DNA from: Micromonospora sp. RP3T
GTDB lineage: Bacteria > Actinomycetota > Actinomycetes > Mycobacteriales > Micromonosporaceae
DNA: 64,000 nucleotides
Assembly (NCBI RefSeq): GCF_003027925.1
Contig: NZ_PYPS01000030.1
Coordinates: 30,824-94,823 of the forward strand
Reading direction: 5' to 3'
The notes under the pieces were generated by a model, which was not told where the DNA came from, searched no databases, and saw nothing but the letters and a program-made list of their open reading frames with translations. Positions 58,158 through 64,000 of the stretch are shown piece by piece. Within the stretch, counting starts at the first letter, position 1. Every line of letters starts with the position of its first letter. A program made the position numbers and the translations under genes.

Positions 58158-60140
58158 ATGTCCGTTGACGGGTGGCACACCCTCCTGGTGCTCGGCGGTA
58201 TCCGCTCCGGCAAGTCCGAGTTCGCCGAGTCCCTGGTCGCCGACGCGCCCATGGTCCGCTACGTGGCCACCGCCCCCGCCGGGGATCCGGATGACACCGA
58301 GTGGGCGACCCGCCTCGCGGCGCACCGCGCCCGGCGGCCGGGAAGCTGGACCACCGAGGAGACCGCGACGGATCCGGGCCGGCTGGCCGAGGTGATCGCC
58401 GCCGCCGGTCCGAACGACACGCTGCTCGTGGACGACCTGGGCGGCTGGGTCACCGTGCTGCTCGACCCGGCCCACCAGCCGGCCGACGACACCGCCACCG
58501 TCGCCGAGCTGGCCGCCGCGGTGCGGGCGAGCGAGGCCCGGCTGGTGCTGGTCAGCCCGGAGGTGGGCCTGTCCCTGGTGCCCACCACGCCGTTGGGCCG
58601 GGCGTTCACCGACGCGTTGGGCGCCACCAACCGGGCGGTGGCCGACGCCTGCGACGCGGTCGCGCTCGTGGTGGCCGGGCAGACCGCCTGGCTCAAGCCG
58701 CCCGCCGCGTCGCTCCCGACCGTGCCGGCGCACCCACCGGCGGCCCACGCCCCCGCCGGGGCCCGTCCGGACGGGACCGCTGCCACCACGGGCGGCGCCG
58801 GGGCGGCAACCGACGCCGCCTCGGGCGGAGCCCACGCGGCCACCACGGGCGGCGTGCCGCCCGAGCCACGGCACGCGGCCGGCGGTCGGGGCGTCGACGA
58901 CGTGGCGCTGCCCGAGGTGCTCACCCCGGCCGCGACGCCGCCACCGGCCGGCGCGCCGGCCGGCCCGGCCGGGGCCGGCGACTGGGCGGCACCCACCATG
59001 GCGCTGCCGATGATCGCCACCGGCCTGGTCATCCAGCCGGGCATGGAACTGCCGATGCCGGACGACTTCACCGGCCCGCAGGCGGTAGACCGGCTCGCCA
59101 CGCTCGACGTTCCCGGCGCCGGTCTGGGCGTGCTGGAGCAGGTGGTCGGCTTCGCCGCCGCCACCCAGGGCAGCGCGAACCCGCGTCCCTGGGCCACCGT
59201 CCGGGTGCTGCTGCTGCACGGCGACCACGACGGCGGCGCGTCGGCCGGCGCGATGGCCGGCGAGTCGGCGCGGCGCGCCCGACAGGCGCGCGCCGGCCGG
59301 GGCCCGCTGGCCCGGCTGGCCGCCGAGAACGGCGCCAGCCTCCAGGTCGTCGAGACGCCCGCCTCGGCGCCGTTCGAGGACGGCCCGGCGCTCACCGGCG
59401 CGCAGGTCGAGGCCGCGCTGCGCTACGGGTGGCGGTTGGCCGAGCAGGCCGCCGACGCGGGCGTACAACTGCTGGTGCTGGCGGCGTGCGGGGCCGGCGC
59501 CGAGGCGGCTGCCGCGGCGGTGCTGGCGGCCACCGCCGGCGCGGAGCCACCGGCGGTGCTCGGTCGGGTGGTGAACGACCAGGGCGAGATCGACGACAAC
59601 GCCTGGATGGTCCGCTGCGCGGCGGTCCGGGACGCGCTGCACCGCACCCGGCGCTCCCCTCGGGAGGCCAAGGACATCCTGGCGGAGCTGGGCGGCGGCG
59701 ACATCGCGACGGCCACCGGCGTGCTGCTCGGGGCCACCGCCCGGCGCGTCCCGGTGCTGCTCGACGGGCCGGTCGGCACCGCCGCCGGCATGGTCAGCCG
59801 CGACCTGGCCGGGCAGGCCCGGCACTGGTGCCTGCTGCCCGACCACGGCGGCCGGCCCGGGGTGCGGCTCGCCGCCGACGTGCTCGGCCTGACTCCGCTG
59901 CTGGACCTGCGCCTCGACCTGGGCGAGGGGGCGACCGCGCTGGCCGCGCTGCCGCTGCTGCGCTCGGCGCTGACGCTCGCCGCCTCGCTGCCGGCGCACC
60001 CGTCGCTGGGCGGCGCCGACGCCGACGCGCCGGCCGGCCCGGCGGACGAGCCGGACTTCGCCGAGCCGGAGCCGGCCGGACCGGGTCCGACCACTGTCGG
60101 GTACGACCAGCCGGTCTCGCCCGGCCGACGTGCCGACTGA
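58158..60140 (+). CDS. cobU: CobU kinase/guanylyltransferase fused to a CobT-like domain
   Basis: A 660-residue fusion. Residues 1-180 form CobU, which phosphorylates adenosylcobinamide and transfers GMP to it: P-loop GGIRSGKSE (13-21), the candidate guanylylated His in LAAHRARRP, and DDLGGWVTVLL. An Ala/Pro/Gly linker (about 185-300) follows. Residues ~300-630 resemble CobT, which makes alpha-ribazole phosphate: ATGVLLGATARRVPVLLDG, LGLTPLLDLRLDLGEG and the probable catalytic Glu590 are recognisable. However, the hallmark GEMGIGNTT loop is replaced by AACGAGAEAA near residue 440. The CobT half may be divergent or inactive. The stop overlaps the cobS start by 11 bp. Confidence 0.83.
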   Translation: MSVDGWHTLLVLGGIRSGKSEFAESLVADAPMVRYVATAPAGDPDDTEWATRLAAHRARRPGSWTTEETATDPGRLAEVIAAAGPNDTLLVDDLGGWVTVLLDPAHQPADDTATVAELAAAVRASEARLVLVSPEVGLSLVPTTPLGRAFTDALGATNRAVADACDAVALVVAGQTAWLKPPAASLPTVPAHPPAAHAPAGARPDGTAATTGGAGAATDAASGGAHAATTGGVPPEPRHAAGGRGVDDVALPEVLTPAATPPPAGAPAGPAGAGDWAAPTMALPMIATGLVIQPGMELPMPDDFTGPQAVDRLATLDVPGAGLGVLEQVVGFAAATQGSANPRPWATVRVLLLHGDHDGGASAGAMAGESARRARQARAGRGPLARLAAENGASLQVVETPASAPFEDGPALTGAQVEAALRYGWRLAEQAADAGVQLLVLAACGAGAEAAAAAVLAATAGAEPPAVLGRVVNDQGEIDDNAWMVRCAAVRDALHRTRRSPREAKDILAELGGGDIATATGVLLGATARRVPVLLDGPVGTAAGMVSRDLAGQARHWCLLPDHGGRPGVRLAADVLGLTPLLDLRLDLGEGATALAALPLLRSALTLAASLPAHPSLGGADADAPAGPADEPDFAEPEPAGPGPTTVGYDQPVSPGRRAD

Positions 60141-60903
60141 GCGCCGGCTCGCCGACGGCGTCCGGCTGGCGCTGACCACGTTCACCACCGCGCCGGTACG
60201 CGCCGGCCGGGTCGACCGGGCCACCGCCGGCACCGCGATGGCGCTGGCCCCGGCGGTCGGCGCGCTGCTCGGCGCGGTGCTCGGCGGAACGCTGCTGCTG
60301 GCCGGGGCGCTGGCCCCGCCGCTGGTCGCCGCCGGGTTGACGGTCGGGCTGGGCGCGCTGCTCACCCGGGGTCTGCACCTGGACGGGCTGGCCGACACCG
60401 TGGACGCGCTCGGGTCGTACCGGCGCGGGCCGGCCGCGCTGGCGATCATGAAGCAGCCGGACGTCGGCCCGTTCGGGGTGGTCGCGTTGGTGGTCGTCCT
60501 CCTGCTCCAGACCGCGGTGCTGGCGGAGCTGGTCGGGCGGGACGCGGTCGCGGCGCTCGCCGCGGTGGTCACGGCCACCGCGGCCGGACGGCTGACGGTC
60601 GGTCTGGCCTGCCGCCGTGGCGTGCCGGCGGCCCGGCCGGACGGGTTGGGCGCGCTGGTCGCCGGCACGGTGGGGTGGGGCGTCGTGGCGCTCGGCGCGG
60701 TCGCCGTGGCGCTGCTGGCCGTGCCGGCGGCGCCGGGCCGCCCGTGGCAGGGGCCGCTCGCCGTGCTCGGCGCGCTCGCCGTCGCGGCCGGGCTGCTCCG
60801 GCACCTGGTACGCCGTTTCGGCGGCATCACCGGCGACGTCCTCGGGGCCCTGGTGGAGGTCGTCACCACGCTGTCCTACCTGGGACTGGTGCTGACCGGC
60901 TGA
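60130..60903 (+). CDS. cobS: Adenosylcobinamide-GDP ribazoletransferase (cobalamin synthase)
   Basis: A 257-residue membrane enzyme joining adenosylcobinamide-GDP and alpha-ribazole (phosphate) to form adenosylcobalamin. It has about six hydrophobic segments and the family motif TRGLHLDGLADTVDALGSYRR followed by MKQPDVGPFGVVAL. It overlaps the end of the CobU-CobT gene by 11 bp in another frame, starting at GTG 60130, so the three steps of nucleotide-loop assembly are encoded together. Confidence 0.92.
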   Translation: MPTERRLADGVRLALTTFTTAPVRAGRVDRATAGTAMALAPAVGALLGAVLGGTLLLAGALAPPLVAAGLTVGLGALLTRGLHLDGLADTVDALGSYRRGPAALAIMKQPDVGPFGVVALVVVLLLQTAVLAELVGRDAVAALAAVVTATAAGRLTVGLACRRGVPAARPDGLGALVAGTVGWGVVALGAVAVALLAVPAAPGRPWQGPLAVLGALAVAAGLLRHLVRRFGGITGDVLGALVEVVTTLSYLGLVLTG

Positions 60904-60965
60904 TCGTCGCCCGGTGGGCCGGGTAGCGTTCGGGTGAGTGCACCGGCGTGGTCGAGGGAGACGGC

Positions 60966-62255
60966 ATGCTCATCACGGACGACTTCCTGCCCGTACCGGT
61001 GCCGGAGTCGCTCGACGCGACCTACCTGGTGCCGATCGACGGGCTGCCCCGGGTGAGCCCGAAGACCGCGGTGGAGGGGCTGACCGGCCGGCTGGCCGGG
61101 CCGGTGCACGGGCTGGCCAAGCAGATGCTGGACAGCCCGCTGATGAGCGTGGACACGCGGTCGATTAGCGAGTTCCCCGAGCTTCCGCCGGACCTGCTGG
61201 CCGCGTTCGGCGCCACCGACGAGCAGCTCGCCCGACTGGCCGCCGCCACCCACCTGGTGGTGGTGCAGGCGGAGTACCGGCCCGGTTGGCCGCCGGCGCA
61301 CGAGTGGGCGGCCCGGGCGGTGGCCGCGGCCATCGCCGAGACGGTCGGCGGGGACGTGGTCGACGTGTTCGGCCTCCAGTTCCTCGACCCGGCGACGGCG
61401 CTGCGCTCGCTGCCGGACGAGCAGGGCCGGGTCCGGCTGGTCGACTGGGTGCTGGTGCCCTACTCGTCCGACGCCGACGGGCTCTGGTTCACCACCAAGG
61501 GGCTGCGCCGGTTCGGGCTGCTGGAGTTGCAGGCCCAGGGCGTGCCGGACCACCTCACCCGGGCCTGGGGCGCGGTGATGACCGGCGCGGCCCGGCGGCT
61601 GCTGCGGGACTGGACCGACGGGCTGGCCGGCGAGGAGGTGCCGGCGTTCGTGCAGCTCCCGGTGCTGGCCACGGTGACCGGGCACGACATCGCGGTCGCG
61701 TACGGCAATCCGGAGCAGCACGGCGCGACCGCGCCGGTGCTGCTGCGGCTGGAGCTGGACCCGGCCACCGACCCGGACGCCGACTCGTTCCTCAGCCTGA
61801 ACCCGCCGCCGGGGCATCCCGGGCCACCGGGCCGCTACTTCGCCGCCGCCTGCGCGACGCTGTTCAACGGCATCCAGCCCGACGTCCGCTACACGCGCAC
61901 GGACGACGCGATGAGCCGGGCGGTGGCGACCGCCCGGGCCGCGCTCGGCGACATCCGGGCCCGGTTCCTGGCCGGGGGGCTGCCGGCGGAGAGCCAGCTC
62001 GTGGTCAAGTACGGCCTGCCCGGCGACGACGGCCCGGAGTACGTCTGGGCCGGGGTGACCTCGTGGGACGCCCCGGAACGGATCGTCGGCGCGAGCGCCA
62101 CCGACGCCACCACCGACCCGAGCGTGCGGATCGGCTCGCCGGTCGTGGTCGAGGCGTCCGACGTGGTCGACTGGGCCGTGCTGGACGGCACCGGCGTGTT
62201 GGAGGGCGGCTGGACCCAGGCCGTCCTCGACGCCGGCGAGCGCGGCGAGGGCTGA
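60966..62255 (+). CDS. DUF2314-containing protein, function unknown
   Basis: A 429-residue protein without a signal peptide or transmembrane helix. The C-terminal ~90 residues (YVWAGVTSWDAPERIVGASATDATTDPSVRIGSPVVVEASDVVDWAVLDGTG) resemble DUF2314, a small beta-rich domain with a WV-G-D-W pattern. The larger N-terminal part I do not recognise; it looks alpha/beta. ATG at 60966 has GAGGGAGACGGC as ribosome site, favoured over an in-frame GTG at 60948. It follows cobS by 62 bp, but a link with cobalamin is not indicated. Confidence 0.72.
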   Translation: MLITDDFLPVPVPESLDATYLVPIDGLPRVSPKTAVEGLTGRLAGPVHGLAKQMLDSPLMSVDTRSISEFPELPPDLLAAFGATDEQLARLAAATHLVVVQAEYRPGWPPAHEWAARAVAAAIAETVGGDVVDVFGLQFLDPATALRSLPDEQGRVRLVDWVLVPYSSDADGLWFTTKGLRRFGLLELQAQGVPDHLTRAWGAVMTGAARRLLRDWTDGLAGEEVPAFVQLPVLATVTGHDIAVAYGNPEQHGATAPVLLRLELDPATDPDADSFLSLNPPPGHPGPPGRYFAAACATLFNGIQPDVRYTRTDDAMSRAVATARAALGDIRARFLAGGLPAESQLVVKYGLPGDDGPEYVWAGVTSWDAPERIVGASATDATTDPSVRIGSPVVVEASDVVDWAVLDGTGVLEGGWTQAVLDAGERGEG

Positions 62256-62273
62256 CCCGGGCCGGTCCTCGCT

Positions 62274-62358
62274 CCGAGGGCCGGCCCGGCCCGGCGCGGC
62301 CTGGTCAGCACACCGAGCGCCGGCCCGGCCCGGCGCGGCCTGGTCAGCGCACCGAGGG
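62274..62358. repeat. 39-bp tandem duplication at the gcvT 3' end
   Basis: Positions 62274-62312 and 62313-62351 are near-identical 39-bp units (two to three differences), followed by a few bases of a third copy. The unit overlaps the last codons and stop of gcvT (minus strand). GC-rich palindromes within the unit (GGCCGG/CCGGCC) could also act as a terminator for the converging transcripts. Confidence 0.8.
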
Positions 62359-63468
62359 CTGGACGAACGGCGGCCGGGTCAGGCTCATCCGGGCCCGCCG
62401 GCCACGGATGTCCACCGTCAGCTCCTCGCCGTCGGGCAGCTTCGGGTCGGTGTCGACGAGCGCGAGCGCGATGCCGTGCTTGAGCGTCGGGCTGAACGTG
62501 CCGCTGGTGACGGTGCCGACCCGGCGGTCCCCGGCGTAGACGGCCATGCCGGGCCGCGGGATGGCCCGGTCGACCGCAGCGAGCCCGCGCAGCGTACGGA
62601 CCGGTCCGGCGGCCTTCTCGGCGCGCAGCACGTCCCGGCCCCAGAAGGCCGGCTTGTCCCAGCCCACCGCCCAACCGGAGCGGCCCTGCACCGGGTTGAT
62701 CTCCGGGGACAGGTCCTGCCCGTGCAGCGGGTACCCCATCTCGGTGCGCAGCGTGTCCCGGGCGGCCAGCCCGCACGCCCGCACGTCGTCGCCCGCGGCG
62801 AACAGCGCGTCCCAGACGGCGACCGCGTGCTCGGCGGGCACGACCAGCTCGTAGCCCAGTTCACCGGTGTAGCCGGTGCGGCAGACGGTCAGCTCGACGC
62901 CGGCCGACGTGGCGGTGGAGAAGCTCATGTAGTCGTGGGCGGTGGGCAGCCCGAGCGCGTCGAGCAGCGCCGCCGAGCCCGGTCCCTGGACCGCGAGCAC
63001 CGCGTACGCCTCGTGCTCGTCGGTGACTGTCACGTCGGCCGGTGCGGCGGCGCGCAGCCGGCGGGCCACCTCGGCGGTGTTCGCCGCGTTGGGCACCAGG
63101 AAGACGTGGTCGTCGGCGTGCAGGTAGGCGATGATGTCGTCCACCACGCCGCCGGTGGCGTCGTCGCAGCAGAGCGTGTACTGCGCCTGGCCGGGCGCGA
63201 TCCGGCCGAGGTCGTTGCTGAGGCAGGCGTTGACGAAGTCGGCCGCGCCGGGCCCGGCGACCCGGACCTTGCCCAGGTGCGAGACGTCGAAGACGCCCAC
63301 AGCGGTCCGCACGGCGGTGTGTTCCCTGAGCACGCCGCCGCCGGCGTACTCGAGCGGCATCTGCCAGCCGCCGAAGGGGGCGAACTTCGCGCCGAGCGCG
63401 GTGTGTCGCTCGTGCAGCGGGGAACGGCGCAGCCGGGTCTCGGCAGCGTCGGAGGTCACCTCGGTCAT
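62344..63468 (-). CDS. gcvT: Aminomethyltransferase (glycine cleavage T protein)
   Basis: A 374-residue tetrahydrofolate-dependent enzyme of the glycine cleavage system. Signatures: FAPFGGWQMPLEY, VGVFDVSHLGKV, the catalytic-site Asp region NACLSNDLGRIAPGQAQYTL, RTGYTGELGYEL, ACGLAARDTLRTEMGYPLHGQDL and VGTVTSGTFSPTLKHGIAL. The other gcv genes are not in the window. ATG at 63468 is the first start giving the family N-terminus. It is divergent from the aminopeptidase gene, as for Rv2211c/Rv2213 in mycobacteria as I recall. The 3' end lies in a duplicated 39-bp segment. Confidence 0.95.
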   Translation of the reverse strand: MTEVTSDAAETRLRRSPLHERHTALGAKFAPFGGWQMPLEYAGGGVLREHTAVRTAVGVFDVSHLGKVRVAGPGAADFVNACLSNDLGRIAPGQAQYTLCCDDATGGVVDDIIAYLHADDHVFLVPNAANTAEVARRLRAAAPADVTVTDEHEAYAVLAVQGPGSAALLDALGLPTAHDYMSFSTATSAGVELTVCRTGYTGELGYELVVPAEHAVAVWDALFAAGDDVRACGLAARDTLRTEMGYPLHGQDLSPEINPVQGRSGWAVGWDKPAFWGRDVLRAEKAAGPVRTLRGLAAVDRAIPRPGMAVYAGDRRVGTVTSGTFSPTLKHGIALALVDTDPKLPDGEELTVDIRGRRARMSLTRPPFVQPSVR

Positions 63469-63633
63469 GGGTGGCAACTTACCGGCCGGGGCCCCTGTGG
63501 TTAGCATCGGCGGGATCCCGTCGGCACGCATCGGCGGGACAGCCACGCCTCCGGCGGGTAGGTTGCCGCCGGAGAGACCTTCATCGCCGGTACGCGACGA
63601 CGCGGCCGGCCCGGCCCGCCCGGAGTAGCTTTC

Positions 63634-64000
63634 GTGACATCGCCCCGCACCACCCTGAGCCTGGTCGACACCGACCCCGCCGAACTTCCCGTCGACGCGA
63701 TCGTGATCGGCGTGCACAGCCAGCCGAACGGACCGGGCGACGGCGCACCCGCCGGTGCCCTGTTGCTGGCCAGCGGCGCGGAGAGCATCGCCGCCGCGTT
63801 CGACGGAAAGCTGACCGAGACGCTGGCCCTGCTCGGCGCGACCGGTGGCCCCGGCGAGGTGATCAAGCTGGCCACGCTCGGCACGGTGACCGCCCCGGTG
63901 GTCGCCGCCGTCGGGCTGGGCCCGGAGCCCGCCGGCGCCGCGCCCGCCCCCGAGTCCCTGCGCCGGGCCGCCGGCGCGGCGGTCCGGGCGCTGGCCGGCG
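63634..64000 (+). CDS. pepA: Leucyl aminopeptidase (M17), N-terminal part, cut by window end
   Basis: Open to the end of the window: at least 122 residues, starting at GTG 63634 with GGAG upstream. The visible part (LSLVDTDPAELPVDAIVIGVHS, GELT-like LTETLALLGATGGPGEVIKLATLGTVTAPVVAAVGLG) matches the N-terminal macro-like domain of leucyl aminopeptidases; the catalytic M17 domain lies beyond the window. The order after gcvT equals Rv2213 (pepB) in mycobacteria as I recall. The enzyme removes N-terminal residues from peptides with two zinc or manganese ions. Confidence 0.85.
   Translation, partial: MTSPRTTLSLVDTDPAELPVDAIVIGVHSQPNGPGDGAPAGALLLASGAESIAAAFDGKLTETLALLGATGGPGEVIKLATLGTVTAPVVAAVGLGPEPAGAAPAPESLRRAAGAAVRALAG

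Noticed and set aside
63469..63633. Possible glycine riboswitch between gcvT and the aminopeptidase gene
   Set aside because: A hairpin (63549-63574) and a GGAGAGACC string are present, but the conserved GCCGAAGG-type core and tandem aptamer layout are missing on both strands.

Overview
The window is high-GC actinobacterial chromosome, most likely from a Micromonospora-like member of the Micromonosporaceae. The reasons are GC-biased codon use, many GTG/TTG starts with AGGAGG-type ribosome sites, ATGA/GTGA start-stop overlaps, and gene content. The content includes a bcc-aa3 respiratory branch, PimB-type mannosyltransferase, adenosine kinase, expanded DUF574 methyltransferase and AfsR-type regulator families, and dispersed short intergenic palindromes. 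Much of the order, as I recall it, follows the Mycobacterium tuberculosis region Rv2185c-Rv2213: SRPBCC protein, fadD15, pimB', exonuclease/UvrC-like gene, ctaE-qcrCAB, trpD, ctaC, adenosine kinase, HesB/ErpA, glycerate kinase, DUF3043, cob genes, gcvT, leucyl aminopeptidase. So this is largely a conserved chromosomal core with lineage-specific insertions. I saw no tRNA, rRNA, CRISPR array, transposase or prophage gene.

Layout. 1-5 kb: a membrane protein, trehalose-6-phosphate synthase, and a coupled flavin monooxygenase/hydrolase-like pair on the minus strand. 5-8 kb (minus): SRPBCC protein, Cys-motif protein, ROK glucokinase and a DNase-I-like phosphatase/nuclease. 8-12 kb (plus): acyl-CoA ligase and a two-component system. 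12-19 kb (plus): DUF574 methyltransferase, GGDEF-EAL protein and a 1222-residue AfsR-like regulator, facing two small secreted proteins. 19.7-24.3 kb (minus): pimB, an M48 protease, a small Cys-rich protein and a NYN-domain protein. 24.4-29.9 kb (plus): exonuclease/GIY-YIG protein, a short RelA/SpoT enzyme, NUDIX hydrolase, nucleotidyltransferase and a stand-alone Lrp/AsnC sensory domain.

30-39.6 kb holds most of the terminal respiratory chain: ctaE-qcrC-qcrA-qcrB and ctaC-ctaF on the minus strand. Between them lies a plus-strand block with a CtaG-like assembly protein, a pseudo-receiver, trpD and a zinc-ribbon-like protein. 39.7-48 kb: cysteine desulfurase-TusA, adenosine kinase plus a coupled P-loop kinase, ErpA, glycerate kinase, NadA, MurA and DUF3043; several of these make or need Fe-S clusters or mobilised sulfur. 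48-56 kb: an ABC-2 exporter operon divergent from a 1632-residue WG-repeat protein with about 1200 disordered residues. 56-64 kb: aldo-keto reductase, M50 protease, a CobU-CobT fusion with CobS, a DUF2314 protein, gcvT and the start of a leucyl aminopeptidase gene.

The features most worth a second look are: two copies of a 60-bp dispersed element that supply the last codons and stop region of two unrelated genes; a 48-bp near-perfect AT-rich palindrome without an adjacent regulator; a cobU gene fused to a CobT-like domain that has lost its signature loop; a hydrolase-fold protein without its nucleophile; the charge-blocked giant WG protein; and an AfsR-like regulator with two DNA-binding modules facing a pair of small secreted proteins.
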